Source of the DNA: Rhizobium sp. CF080
Lineage (GTDB): Bacteria > Pseudomonadota > Alphaproteobacteria > Rhizobiales > Rhizobiaceae
Assembly: GCF_000282095.2 (NCBI RefSeq)
Contig: NZ_AKKC02000004.1
Location: 930,001-994,000 of the forward strand
Direction of reading: 5' to 3'
DNA length: 64,000 bases
This document shows, piece by piece, positions 41,789-50,477 of the stretch. Under the pieces are notes generated by a model that saw only the letters and a list, made by a program, of their open reading frames with translations, did no database searches and had not been told where the DNA came from. The position numbers were made by a program, and so were the translations under genes. Numbering within the stretch: the stretch's first letter is position 1; every line of letters begins with the position of its first letter.

Positions 41789-43420
41789 ATGAATTTCGAT
41801 CAGACCGAGCTGCTCAGGGCGGAAAACGTCTTCCAGCTTCGCGAGGTGTTTCCGCCGCAGGCGCGGACATTTCCGGAGTTGATGACCCGCCAGGCCGAAC
41901 GTTACGGTGACCGCAAGCTGATAACCCTGGGCGACCGGGTGCTCAGCTTTGCGCAGACGCGGACGCTGGCCTCAACCGCCGGACAGACATTGCGGATGGC
42001 AGGTATCAAGGCCGGCGATACGGTTGCGATCATGTGCAGCAACCGGCTGGAATTCTTGCAGGTGCTTCTTGGCTGCGCATGGTGCGGGGCTATCGCCGTG
42101 CCGCTCAACACCGCCTCGCGCGGCGCCCAGCTGGAGCATATCCTGAAGAACAGCGGCGCAAGACTGGCTGTGATCGAAACTGCCTATCTTGGCGTCTTCA
42201 ATGCTCTTTCCGACACCGATCTTCCGCTTCAACAGATCTGGACGGTGGGAGACGTGCCTGCAGATGCGGCGCTTGCATGGCCGCATTGTCCGATCCCGGA
42301 GCAAAATGGCGAGATGGACGCGTATCCGAGCCGGCCGTCGGATACTGTCGCAATCCTCTACACCTCCGGCACAACGGGTGTTTCGAAGGGGGTATGCTGC
42401 CCCCATGCGCAATATTTCTGGTGGGGCATCCATACCGCGGCATTGCTCGGGGTGTCCGAAACCGACGTGCTGCTAACCTGTCTGCCGCTCTTCCATACGA
42501 ATGCGCTGAATACTCTTTTCCAAGCGCTTTTGACTGGGGCGTCGATGGTGCTCGAACCGAAATTTTCGGTGTCGAAGTTCTGGGTGTCGCTTGCTGCGCA
42601 TGAGGCAACCGTCACCTATCTCCTTGGTGCGATGGTTCCGATGCTATTGTCCAAGGAAGCCAGCGAGACCGATCGCCTGCACAAGACCCGGATCGCTCTG
42701 GCGCCGGGCGTTCCGCCGCAGTTTCATGCACCGTTCACCGAACGCTTCGGCGTGGCGATCCGCGATGGTTATGGATCGACGGAAACCAATTTCGTCATCA
42801 GTGCCCTGTCGCACGAGCAGCGGCTGGGCAGCATGGGAAAGGTCCGGCCCGGCTTCGAGATTGCGGTGTTCGATGAAGATGATAACGAAGTGCCAGACGG
42901 CACGCCCGGCGAACTGGTGATCCGGGCATCCGAACCGTTCTCGATCGCGACCGGTTATTTTGGCATGCCGGAGAAAACCGTCGAAGCCTGGCGCAATCTC
43001 TGGTTCCATTCCGGTGACCGGGTGACAAAGGATAGCGATGGGTATGTCCAGTTTCTTGACCGCATGAAGGACGCCATCCGTCGCCGCGGCGAAAACATCT
43101 CGTCATTCGAGGTGGAGCAAGTGTTGGTGGCGCATCCGGCGATCGAGAATGCAGCCGTGTTTCCGGCGCGCTCGGAACTTGCCGAAGACGAGGTGATGGC
43201 GTCGATCGTTCTTAAAACCGGCATGACGTTGACGCCGGCCGAGCTGATGGATTTCTGCCAGCCGCGGATGTCCTATTTCTCCGTGCCCCGTTTCCTCGAT
43301 TTCGTCGAGGGACTGCCGCTCACGGAAAACGGCAAGGTGCAGAAGTTCAAGCTGATCGAGCGTGGTATAACGGACAGCACCTGGGATCGGGAAAAATCGG
43401 GCTACAAACTGGTGCGGTGA
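41789..43420 (+). CDS. Acyl-CoA synthetase (AMP-forming), CaiC-like
   Basis: A 543-residue member of the ANL superfamily. The phosphate loop is YTSGTTGVSKGV (about residue 191), followed by GYGSTETNF, HSGDRVTKDSDGYVQFLDRMKDAIRRRGENISSFEVE and the C-terminal catalytic Lys in PLTENGKVQKF. It activates a carboxylic acid to its CoA thioester through an acyl-adenylate. The sequence resembles crotonobetaine/carnitine-CoA ligase-type enzymes, but the acid is unknown. ATG 41789 follows TGAGGA 43 bases after the permease stop; the longer frame overlaps the permease and is a shadow. Likely it traps the imported acid. Confidence 0.9.
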   Translation: MNFDQTELLRAENVFQLREVFPPQARTFPELMTRQAERYGDRKLITLGDRVLSFAQTRTLASTAGQTLRMAGIKAGDTVAIMCSNRLEFLQVLLGCAWCGAIAVPLNTASRGAQLEHILKNSGARLAVIETAYLGVFNALSDTDLPLQQIWTVGDVPADAALAWPHCPIPEQNGEMDAYPSRPSDTVAILYTSGTTGVSKGVCCPHAQYFWWGIHTAALLGVSETDVLLTCLPLFHTNALNTLFQALLTGASMVLEPKFSVSKFWVSLAAHEATVTYLLGAMVPMLLSKEASETDRLHKTRIALAPGVPPQFHAPFTERFGVAIRDGYGSTETNFVISALSHEQRLGSMGKVRPGFEIAVFDEDDNEVPDGTPGELVIRASEPFSIATGYFGMPEKTVEAWRNLWFHSGDRVTKDSDGYVQFLDRMKDAIRRRGENISSFEVEQVLVAHPAIENAAVFPARSELAEDEVMASIVLKTGMTLTPAELMDFCQPRMSYFSVPRFLDFVEGLPLTENGKVQKFKLIERGITDSTWDREKSGYKLVR

Positions 43421-43540
43421 TCCTCACAATCTGCGTCGTGTTGCGTCCGCCGTCTGCAGCGCCATCCGCTCCGTCGCCTTTAATGGTGTCTGACCAGGTG
43501 CAAGGCGTTCGTGGACGATCGTCTTCTCTGGGCCCGATAT

Positions 43541-44251
43541 TTAACCGAGTTGCGCGGGAACAAGCATCTCGATTCGCTCAAGCGTCGGAAGGGCGGAGCT
43601 GACGTCATCCGTGATCTTGAGGTGAATGACCCGGGTTCCAAGAGGATCGCCGCCTGTGCTGGTGACAAGAGCCTCATACGTGCGGCTGCCCTCGGGAGCG
43701 GCTGCCTGTGCGAACACCAGCCTTACGTCATCGCCAAGCGCGGCGCGCAGACGGCTGTCTGCCGAGCCGATACCGCCGAGCTCGGCGTGGATCAGCGCCA
43801 GTGCCCGGTTCGTGGACCAGGAGGTCTCGTATTCGGCCCTCGTATTGGAAAGGATCGGCGTCTTGTCGAGCGCAATGAACCGAGGGGCACCCGGCACGAA
43901 CTCGATCCGCGTCTCGTAGCTGATGATCGATCCGTGAACGCCCAATTCACCTTTGGCCTGATAGGCCACCACCACGCTCAATAGACCGTCGCCATTGTCT
44001 GCGATTGAATAGCTGGAGTGCACGATGTGGTGTGAGCTGACCTCATCCGGCACGGCGTCGAACCACGCGACGAGGCTCTGATGGTCGCTCGCAAACAGAT
44101 GACCACCTCGGCGTCCGGAGAGACGGACCTGTGGATGGAACATCGCCAAGTGCGCTTCTAGGTTTCCGCCCGGCGCTTCCAGGAAGGCGAACCATCGGTG
44201 AGCGAGGTGAAGTGCGATGTGGTAACGGTCGAGCGTTGTCTCGGCGGTCAT
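43541..44251 (-). CDS. NTF2/SnoaL-like protein
   Basis: A 236-residue protein. Residues about 10-130 fit an NTF2/SnoaL-like alpha+beta cone (HLAHRWFAFLEAPGGNLEAHLAMFHPQVRLSGRRGGHLFASDHQSLVAWFD region, then strands such as GLLSVVVAYQAKGEL and GSIISYETRIEF). The C-terminal 90 residues have no family I recognise but may be a partial second cone. ATG 44251 overlaps the stop of a 32-residue ORF by ATGA, so translation appears coupled. It is the last gene of a minus-strand set with luciferase-like and Old Yellow Enzyme oxidoreductases. Activity is unknown; the fold often houses cyclases, isomerases or ligand-binding proteins. Confidence 0.75.
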   Translation of the reverse strand: MTAETTLDRYHIALHLAHRWFAFLEAPGGNLEAHLAMFHPQVRLSGRRGGHLFASDHQSLVAWFDAVPDEVSSHHIVHSSYSIADNGDGLLSVVVAYQAKGELGVHGSIISYETRIEFVPGAPRFIALDKTPILSNTRAEYETSWSTNRALALIHAELGGIGSADSRLRAALGDDVRLVFAQAAAPEGSRTYEALVTSTGGDPLGTRVIHLKITDDVSSALPTLERIEMLVPAQLG

Positions 44252-44346
44252 GCATGCACCACCGCGTTGTCGATCCTGGTCGATCCGCTGATATGGCCGA
44301 TCGTGGCACTGTTGCGCGCGGGGCCTATGATGGTGACATGAATCAT
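44248..44346 (-). CDS. Candidate small ORF, 32 residues
   Basis: It begins MIHVTIIGPARN and ends NAVVHA. AGGAAG lies six bases before the ATG and the stop overlaps the next gene's ATG as ATGA, both signs of real translation. It sits in the 110-base gap between the luciferase-like gene and the SnoaL-like gene. The opening resembles a first Rossmann-type strand, so it could be a truncated gene stub kept for coupling, or a true small protein. No function is claimed. Confidence 0.4.
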   Translation of the reverse strand: MIHVTIIGPARNSATIGHISGSTRIDNAVVHA

Positions 44347-44360
44347 AGATTTCTTCCTGT

Positions 44361-45392
44361 TCAAGCCGATTTGGCAGAGGGGATTTCCACAGGCGCGGCG
44401 TCCATCGCCGCGGCGATGGTGTCGATCGCATTCAGACGCGCTTGCTCACCCGGCATCATGAGGTTGATCATGACTTCGTCAGTTCCATAGGCATCCGCCA
44501 GATCGCGAAGCTGAGCGACGACCTGCGAACCCGTTCCGGAGATGAGCCTGCCCTGGTTGCGCTCTCGCGCGGCGAGTTCGTCAGCCGTCCAGCGGTGGCT
44601 GCGTGTGGTGTCAAGGGAGGGCACCCGTTCAAATGGCCTCATGCTCTCGGCATGCGAGAGCCAGAGGTGAAACGCATCCGCAAATGCCGCAGCCTCGGTA
44701 ACGGTATCGCCGACGCTCACGAAGACTGCCACGACAACGGACGGGCTCGCAGAAAAGCCGGTTGGTCGGAACGCAGCGCGGTATGCCTCGGCGGCCCGTT
44801 GGCCGCGGGCGGTCGGGTTGATGAAGTGGGCGAAGGTAAAGCCGAGCCCCGCCTGCGCGGCGATCTCCGCGGTTGCACCGGACGCCCCGAGCACGAACGG
44901 CTGAGGTCTGTCGGCCGTCTCGGGAAGCGCGCGCATCCCCGCATACCGGGATCCGGGCAGGTGGCGCCCGGTCACGAAGCCCAACAGCTCGGAGACCTTT
45001 TGCGGGTACGGGATGGTTTCGCTTTTCTCGTCATTGAGGGCGGCGGTTATGCGCTGGTCGGCGCCGGGTGCGCGACCGAAGCCGAGGTCGATCCGGTTTG
45101 GGAACAGCGCTTCAAGAAGCTGGTAGTTCTCCGCGATCTTCAAGCTGCTGTAGTTAGGGAGCAGCACGCCGCCGGAGCCGACGCGGATGCGCGTCGTCGC
45201 CGATGCGATGCGCGACATAAGGATCTCCGGTGAGTTGCTTACGGTGGCGGGCATGCCGTGATGCTCGGACACCCAAAAACGAGTAAATCCGTTTTCTTCC
45301 GCGCGTTGTGCCAGTCGCACGGTGGAAGCCAGCGCATCTGCCGGGACGAGACCTTCGTCTACCGGCGAATAATCTAACAGGCTCAGTCGCAT
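44361..45392 (-). CDS. Luciferase-like (LLM) flavin-dependent oxidoreductase, MsnO8-type
   Basis: A 343-residue bacterial-luciferase-fold enzyme that uses FMNH2 or F420-type cofactors. It opens MRLSLLDYSPVDEG, with GFTRFWVSEHH near residue 37, RIRVGSGGVLLPNYSSLKIAENYQLLEALFPNRIDLGFGRAPG around 80-115 and FVLGASGATAEIAAQAGLGFTFAHF near 185, typical of the MsnO8 subfamily. ATG 45392 follows GAGGA; the longer frame is not protein-like. The substrate is unknown. Presence of a second LLM and an Old Yellow Enzyme nearby suggests a multi-step flavin-based transformation. Confidence 0.88.
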   Translation of the reverse strand: MRLSLLDYSPVDEGLVPADALASTVRLAQRAEENGFTRFWVSEHHGMPATVSNSPEILMSRIASATTRIRVGSGGVLLPNYSSLKIAENYQLLEALFPNRIDLGFGRAPGADQRITAALNDEKSETIPYPQKVSELLGFVTGRHLPGSRYAGMRALPETADRPQPFVLGASGATAEIAAQAGLGFTFAHFINPTARGQRAAEAYRAAFRPTGFSASPSVVVAVFVSVGDTVTEAAAFADAFHLWLSHAESMRPFERVPSLDTTRSHRWTADELAARERNQGRLISGTGSQVVAQLRDLADAYGTDEVMINLMMPGEQARLNAIDTIAAAMDAAPVEIPSAKSA

Positions 45393-45581
45393 AGGTGGTT
45401 CCTCATTCATTTCGTTGTGATGGCGTTCATCAATTTTGCGCCAACAAGATCGCGAGCGAACAGGTAATCGCAGGCAGACAGGTCGGATCGACCAGATACT
45501 TCGCAACAAGCGCGACGAGGTAATCGACAACTATAAAAGCTGTGGCACTAAGGGCGTTGCAGCCTGGCGGGTCATGCAGCC

Positions 45582-46583
45582 CTATTCCGTCCAGTCGCCT
45601 TCGCCGCTCATGGTCGCCGTCAGAAGTTTGTCCATGTCGACATCTGCCGACCTGAACCAGCCCGGACGGTACTCTGTCCATGTGATCCGCCAGAGCGTGC
45701 CACTTCGTCTCAACCTCATCGGGTAATATGCGCCGAACATGCCACGTTCCAGGTTGGACTGCGGAATGGTCCGCCCGACGATGATGGCGGCCTCGTCACC
45801 CTCGACCACGCTCCCGAGCACCTCTCCGTAGTGTTGCATCCACGGCCACGCGCGCCGGAAATCCTTGAGGACGCCGATGATGGCGTGTCTCCCGGAAAGA
45901 GGTCCCATCGGGCGGAACGTGCCAGCCGCATCTTCCGTATAGCATCCGGTCAGCAGACCGAAGTCTGCCTGATCGATCCCCCAGCTATAACGGGCGTAAG
46001 TGTCTTCGACGTCGCGGACGTCACCCGCCCGTAGCTCGTTATCCGGATGCACATGCCATGGAGCATCGACCTCGCTGACAATGACCGGAAGCGGGTCGCC
46101 CTCGGTCCAGATCTTTTCATGGACCGGGAATGTCCAACCCGGCCGCAGTTCCTTCACACCCTCGATCCAGGTCAGCTGGACTTTCAGGCCTGAGACCTTC
46201 CACGGTTCAGCCAGGACCTCGCGCGTCAGGTCAACGACGAATACCGCGCCGAAGGACAATTCCGTCGTTCCGGTCACTCGTCCTGCAAGGTAACCGCTCG
46301 CGCGCGCCTGGGTCATGGATCCGGCAAGGTACACATTGCTCGATGAGAGATGCATCTCCTGCTTTTCGGGAAATGGCCCGAACATCCTCGCGACCTCCGC
46401 ACGACCGGCGAGGTGGCCGCAGTGACTGGTTTCTGCGGAAACAGAACCGGTCGTCAGCGTTTCTAACGCGCCGGCGTTGCCCGTTCTAAGTGCGGCCAGC
46501 AGGCTATCGATGGTCGCCAATCCGGCCTGATGTGCCGTCGCAGGTTCGGCGATGGGCGTTTCAGCAGCAAGAGATGATGTCAT
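45582..46583 (-). CDS. Double NTF2/SnoaL-like protein
   Basis: A 333-residue protein with two NTF2/SnoaL-like domains: residues about 20-150 (IDSLLAALRTGNAGALETLTTGSVSAETSHCG region) and about 200-320 (VEDTYARYSWGIDQADFGLLTGCYTEDAAGTFRPMG, GRHAIIGVLKDFRRAWPWMQHYGEV). The second copy ends with strands GTLWRITWTEYRPGW. Single-domain relatives are cyclases, isomerases, hydrolases or dehydratases; a fused pair would mimic the usual dimer. ATG 46583 follows AAGGA; the longer frame is a shadow. It lies 26 bases downstream of a single-domain member, suggesting an operon. Confidence 0.82.
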   Translation of the reverse strand: MTSSLAAETPIAEPATAHQAGLATIDSLLAALRTGNAGALETLTTGSVSAETSHCGHLAGRAEVARMFGPFPEKQEMHLSSSNVYLAGSMTQARASGYLAGRVTGTTELSFGAVFVVDLTREVLAEPWKVSGLKVQLTWIEGVKELRPGWTFPVHEKIWTEGDPLPVIVSEVDAPWHVHPDNELRAGDVRDVEDTYARYSWGIDQADFGLLTGCYTEDAAGTFRPMGPLSGRHAIIGVLKDFRRAWPWMQHYGEVLGSVVEGDEAAIIVGRTIPQSNLERGMFGAYYPMRLRRSGTLWRITWTEYRPGWFRSADVDMDKLLTATMSGEGDWTE

Positions 46584-46609
46584 TTCACGATCCTTCTGGC
46601 TCGAACCCG

Positions 46610-47101
46610 TCACGACGGAAAGGTCATGCCGTTGCCCGGCTCGCCAAGGCCTTCGCCACCTTCGCGCTTCGGCCAGACCGTTTCCAGCCGCGATCGGCTG
46701 ATCCGCCATTCACCGTCAACACGGCGATACTGGTCGGAATAGAGCCCAAGAAGGAGGAGGGGGTTGGGATCAGGCTTTGAAGCTGTCTCGAAGTCGATCA
46801 GGTAGCAGCGGCCCTCCGCCGTGTCAGGGCCGGTGATCCTGACCCAGTGATTGGTGACGGCATGCAGGAATGGGTAGTTGCCCTTCCCATCCCGATCGAA
46901 CAGTGTCACGGCGTCGCCAAGTCCTTTTTGGATCGCCTCGATGCCCCGCATGCTGCCGACCGTCACCTCGACGATGGCGTCATCGGTGAAGACGTTTCCG
47001 AGTTGTCGGACATTGGCGCTGTCCAGGTAGTGGCTGTAGAGAACGCGCAGGTTGCGGATTTCCTCGATATCGAGAAGGTTCTGAATTCGTTTGTCTGTCA
47101 T
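46610..47101 (-). CDS. NTF2/SnoaL-like single-domain protein
   Basis: A 163-residue protein with the SnoaL_4-type pattern: helix LLDIEEIRNLRVLYSHYLDSANVRQLGNVFTDDAIVEVTVGSMRGIEAIQKGLG region, then strands HAVTNHWVRITGPDTAEGRCYLIDFE and YSDQYRRVDGEWRISRSRLETVW. This fold is found in ring-hydroxylating dioxygenase beta subunits, polyketide cyclases and dehydratases; no catalytic residues can be assigned safely. It is located between the Old Yellow Enzyme gene and the double NTF2 gene on the same strand with short gaps. Confidence 0.85.
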   Translation of the reverse strand: MTDKRIQNLLDIEEIRNLRVLYSHYLDSANVRQLGNVFTDDAIVEVTVGSMRGIEAIQKGLGDAVTLFDRDGKGNYPFLHAVTNHWVRITGPDTAEGRCYLIDFETASKPDPNPLLLLGLYSDQYRRVDGEWRISRSRLETVWPKREGGEGLGEPGNGMTFPS

Positions 47102-47128
47102 GATTGTTTCCGTGCGTTTTGATGGAGA

Positions 47129-48235
47129 TCAGCCGCGTTCGGCCTGATATGTCGGATAGTCGGTGTAACCTCGAGCTCCCCACTGGCCATACAAGGTCTC
47201 GCGATCGGGCTCAGCGAGTGGCCAGCCATTCTTCAGGCGTTCAACGAGATCGGGGTTAGAGATGAAGGGGCGCCCGATGCCGATCAGGGAAAGGTGTCCC
47301 TTCTGCAGTGCTTCCTCTCCGGTATCGCGGTCGAAGCCACCCGCGGCGATCAGCGTGCCGTGATACAGGCGGCAGAAGTTCTCCGGGAAGTCGGCCGGGA
47401 TCCCTTCGAGTCCCATCGTGATCTGATCGCTTAGGTGGACATAGGCAAGCTTGCGAGCGTCCAGTTCGCGCGCGACGGAAAGCCAGGTCTCGGCTTCGTC
47501 GGCATAGGGCCGCATGTCGTTAAGACGACCGAACGGGGAGATCCGGACGCTGACGCGATTGCTGCCGATGGCGCCGCACACTGCGTCCACGGTTTCCAGG
47601 AGGAACCGAAGCCGGTTCTCGATGGAGCCGCCGTACCGGTCAGTCCGGTCGTTGACCGCGCCATTGATAAACTGCTCGAAGATATAGCCGTTCGCTCCGT
47701 GAATCTCGATGCCGTCGAAACCGGCCTCGATCGCTAGCCGTGCGGCGGCAACGAAATCATGGCTTACGCGCGCGATTTCATCGGTCTGCAGCGCCCGCGG
47801 CGTGCTCGTCCGCACGTTCTGCGGCTTGCCGTCCTCGCCAAAGGCATAAGCCTGGCTGTTCTCCGCCCGCGTAGACGTCGAGGACACCGGAGCGCCACCA
47901 TCGGGCTGCAGGAAAACATGCGAGACTCTCCCAACATGCCATAACTGGGCGAAGATCTTGCCGCCCTTTTCATGGACGGCAGCGGTTACCTTGCGCCAGC
48001 CCTCGGCCTGCTCTTTCGTATAGAGGCTCGGATTGAAGAGATAGCCCTGACCTTCTTTGGAGATAGGAGCGCCCTCGCTGACGATCAGGCCCGCGTTGGC
48101 GCGCTGGGCATAGTAGAGGGCCGTCTGGTCGTCGGGAATGTTGTCGAGCGCGCGGGCCCGAGTCATCGGGGCCATCACGATCCGGTTGGCAAGCGGGAGT
48201 CCGGCAAGGTCATACGGTTCGAATAGCAGGGTCAT
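47129..48235 (-). CDS. Old Yellow Enzyme family NADH:flavin oxidoreductase (ene-reductase)
   Basis: A 368-residue FMN barrel. It has the opening LFEPYDLAGLPLANRIVMAPMTRARA, the QLWHVGRVSH segment, EIHGANGYIFEQFINGAVNDRTDRYGGSIENRLRF region with the substrate-anion His/Asn pair, and IGIGRPFISNPDLVERLKNGWPL for FMN phosphate binding. Enzymes of this group (NemA, XenA-like) reduce activated C=C bonds and nitro groups with NAD(P)H. ATG 48235 follows GAAGGAA. It lies between a luciferase-like gene upstream and the NTF2-like genes downstream, as part of one minus-strand operon. Confidence 0.93.
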   Translation of the reverse strand: MTLLFEPYDLAGLPLANRIVMAPMTRARALDNIPDDQTALYYAQRANAGLIVSEGAPISKEGQGYLFNPSLYTKEQAEGWRKVTAAVHEKGGKIFAQLWHVGRVSHVFLQPDGGAPVSSTSTRAENSQAYAFGEDGKPQNVRTSTPRALQTDEIARVSHDFVAAARLAIEAGFDGIEIHGANGYIFEQFINGAVNDRTDRYGGSIENRLRFLLETVDAVCGAIGSNRVSVRISPFGRLNDMRPYADEAETWLSVARELDARKLAYVHLSDQITMGLEGIPADFPENFCRLYHGTLIAAGGFDRDTGEEALQKGHLSLIGIGRPFISNPDLVERLKNGWPLAEPDRETLYGQWGARGYTDYPTYQAERG

Positions 48236-48251
48236 GTGTATTCCTTCTGAA

Positions 48252-49271
48252 TCAGGAGGCGTTCGGAACAATGGATGGGAAAGACGGAATGACGTTCTCC
48301 GCCAGATCTGCCATCAATTCGTCGTAGGGGCGGCGACTGATCTTCGGATTGAGGGCGGCATGGTTCACACCAGCGGAGCGCGCGGTTTCAAGGAATTCAG
48401 CCAGGGCGCGGGATCCGGTCCTGAATCCCGCTCGCATCCTCTGGAACGGGTGGTTTCGGTCTTCGACCAGATCGAGGTATCCGGCGATGCCGATGGGTTT
48501 GAACGTATGCTCGCCGTGCACAGATCGGACGAGGTTCGCCCATTCTCCGGCAAAGACTGGCAGATTCTCGACGGCGGGCGAGGGAGCGATCAGGCCGTCC
48601 ATGCTCTTCGCGATCCACTCGATCGATTGTTGCCCGCGCCCGATCGCGATCGACGGCGTTCTGTCGAATGGCGGCTTCGGAAGCAAATCCAGATGGCCAT
48701 GAGAATTGCCGAACCGCGGTGACTTGAAGGTCGGGAAATCTTCGTCCGTGACTGTTCGGTAGACATCGTAGGCATCGCGAAAGCGTTCACCGCGCGTGGC
48801 GAAATCGATGTCGAACAGGGGGTATTCGGCCGGCCTGTCACCAGATGACAGGCCAAGGAGCATGCGGCCTCTCGACAGGTGGTCGAGGGAGGTAACTTGC
48901 TTTGCCAGGATCTTGGGTTCTCTCAATGGCAATACGATCCCGGCAGTGCCGAGGGCGATCGACTTGGTCGCTGCTGCCAGAGTGGCGATGTAAATCAAGG
49001 GCTCGAATACCTGGCCCGTATCGCCATAAGTAGGGTCGTAGAATGGAACGTCCCGCATCCATAGGGCGCCAATGCCGTATTCGTCCGCTCTCTGTGCCAT
49101 CTGGATATGATTGCGCATCGTGGGAGCGGGCGTGTCCGGATGAGTTTCCAGCGGTAGTATGAGGCCGACGGTAAGGCGATCCTTGGAGAACAGGCGTCTG
49201 TTGCCTGGGTGCTGAACGGGAGCGGATACGACACCGCCGCTCGCGGCCTCCGGCTTCCAGTTGAGTGTCAT
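48252..49271 (-). CDS. Luciferase-like (LLM) oxidoreductase, second copy
   Basis: A 339-residue luciferase-fold enzyme, different in subfamily from the one at 44361. DRLTVGLILPLETHPD opens the barrel near residue 31, ADEYGIGALWMRDVPFYDPTYGD follows, and SLDHLSRGRMLLGLSSGDRPAEYPLF gives the typical flavin-site strand. It resembles the BA3436-type group of LLM proteins (my recollection, not checked). It is the first gene of the flavin-enzyme operon and divergent from a LysR regulator, so it is probably the most directly controlled. Confidence 0.87.
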   Translation of the reverse strand: MTLNWKPEAASGGVVSAPVQHPGNRRLFSKDRLTVGLILPLETHPDTPAPTMRNHIQMAQRADEYGIGALWMRDVPFYDPTYGDTGQVFEPLIYIATLAAATKSIALGTAGIVLPLREPKILAKQVTSLDHLSRGRMLLGLSSGDRPAEYPLFDIDFATRGERFRDAYDVYRTVTDEDFPTFKSPRFGNSHGHLDLLPKPPFDRTPSIAIGRGQQSIEWIAKSMDGLIAPSPAVENLPVFAGEWANLVRSVHGEHTFKPIGIAGYLDLVEDRNHPFQRMRAGFRTGSRALAEFLETARSAGVNHAALNPKISRRPYDELMADLAENVIPSFPSIVPNAS

Positions 49272-49300
49272 GGGGTGGCTCCTTCGTTTCCACCCAAAAG

Positions 49301-49317
49301 ATAATAGATATGATTAT
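49301..49317. promoter_or_regulatory. ATAAT-N7-ATTAT dyad between LLM and LysR genes
   Basis: ATAATAGATATGATTAT has 5+5 complementary ends and contains a T-N11-A arrangement, the minimal LysR-box form. It lies in the 94-base divergent gap between the LLM gene (49271) and the LysR gene (49366). AT-rich sequence makes chance occurrence likely, so confidence is modest. Confidence 0.35.
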
Positions 49318-49365
49318 GAAGATAATGCCCTTTGAATTCCATTCATTACGTCCTATGATTCCAGA

Positions 49366-50286
49366 ATGGTCGGCGAGAATCGATTTGATGGCGTTCAAGA
49401 GTTTGTGGAAACGGTCCGCACGGGCAGCTTCACGTCGGCTGCGTCAAAATTGGGTGTCACCGCTTCTGCGGTCGGCAAAAGCGTCTCTCGGCTAGAGGCT
49501 CGTCTGCGAACGAAACTCCTGCATCGAACAACGAGGAGCCTCAGCTTGACCAGCGAGGGCGAAGTATTCCTTGCTACATGCATGAACGTTCTAGAGGAGC
49601 TCGATAGTGCCGAGGGAACCCTTGCTGCCGGTGGAAGCGTTCCAGTCGGCCGCGTGCGCGTGGATCTACCGGGAGCGTTCGGCAGGCGGCATGTCATGCC
49701 GGTCCTACTTGATCTGGCGTTGCGCCATCCGAGGCTGGATCTGTCGGTCATGTTCTCGGAACGCACTGTAGATATATTCGCCGAGGCAACTGATCTCGCC
49801 GTGCGCATCGGTGAGCTTCGTCAGGATTCCGGACTGGCGGCGAGGAGGCTGGGCACACAGCGGCTGGTGATCTGCGCGGCGCCAAGATACCTTTCGGAAC
49901 ACGGCGTACCACGCGATCCTGCCGAGCTCTCGCAAAGTGATTGCGTCATGGGCTGGCGCAGAGAGGCCCGGGCGACCTGGCTGCTGAAGCACGAGGGCGG
50001 TCCGGTCCTCTCTCAGGAAGTAAGGACCCGGCACGAATTTAGCGACGGAGACGCAATGCTCGACGCCGTGCTCGGCGGCGCGGGACTATCCCAGCTTCCG
50101 ACCTGGCTTGTAAACGACCATCTGGCAAGCGGTGCACTGGTTCCGGTTCTGACGGAATATGCCGGGGCCGAGATGCCCATCCACGCAGTCTGGCCGCAAT
50201 CGCGCTACATGAAGCCAAAGCTTCGCGTCATCATTGACGCCTTGGCTAAGGCGGCCACTTCGAAGATGTCGGGTTTCCATCCTTGA
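49366..50286 (+). CDS. LysR family transcriptional regulator
   Basis: A 306-residue regulator. The N-terminal helix-turn-helix reads FVETVRTGSFTSAASKLGVTASAVGKSVSRLEARLRTKLLHRTTRSLSLT region (residues about 11-60), of the CrgA/AaeR-like branch. The effector domain follows (VGRVRVDLPGAFGRRHVMPVLLDLALRHPRLDL). It is divergent from the flavin-enzyme operon and most likely regulates it. It ends 190 bases from the convergent IclR gene. Confidence 0.9.
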   Translation: MVGENRFDGVQEFVETVRTGSFTSAASKLGVTASAVGKSVSRLEARLRTKLLHRTTRSLSLTSEGEVFLATCMNVLEELDSAEGTLAAGGSVPVGRVRVDLPGAFGRRHVMPVLLDLALRHPRLDLSVMFSERTVDIFAEATDLAVRIGELRQDSGLAARRLGTQRLVICAAPRYLSEHGVPRDPAELSQSDCVMGWRREARATWLLKHEGGPVLSQEVRTRHEFSDGDAMLDAVLGGAGLSQLPTWLVNDHLASGALVPVLTEYAGAEMPIHAVWPQSRYMKPKLRVIIDALAKAATSKMSGFHP

Positions 50287-50477
50287 AGTGGTCCCTCTTC
50301 GAAGTGGCCGAGGAAAATCGCGATTAAGATCTCGACCTTTTCCGAAACGCGATCATCTGAAGGTGGTATTCGAAGGACATTTGCGTCCTTCATCAAGCGG
50401 AAAACCAACTCTCCCTGGAGTGCGGGCGCAAGTTCACCCGGATGCAATCGACAAACAAAACCGAATGTCGAGAAATC

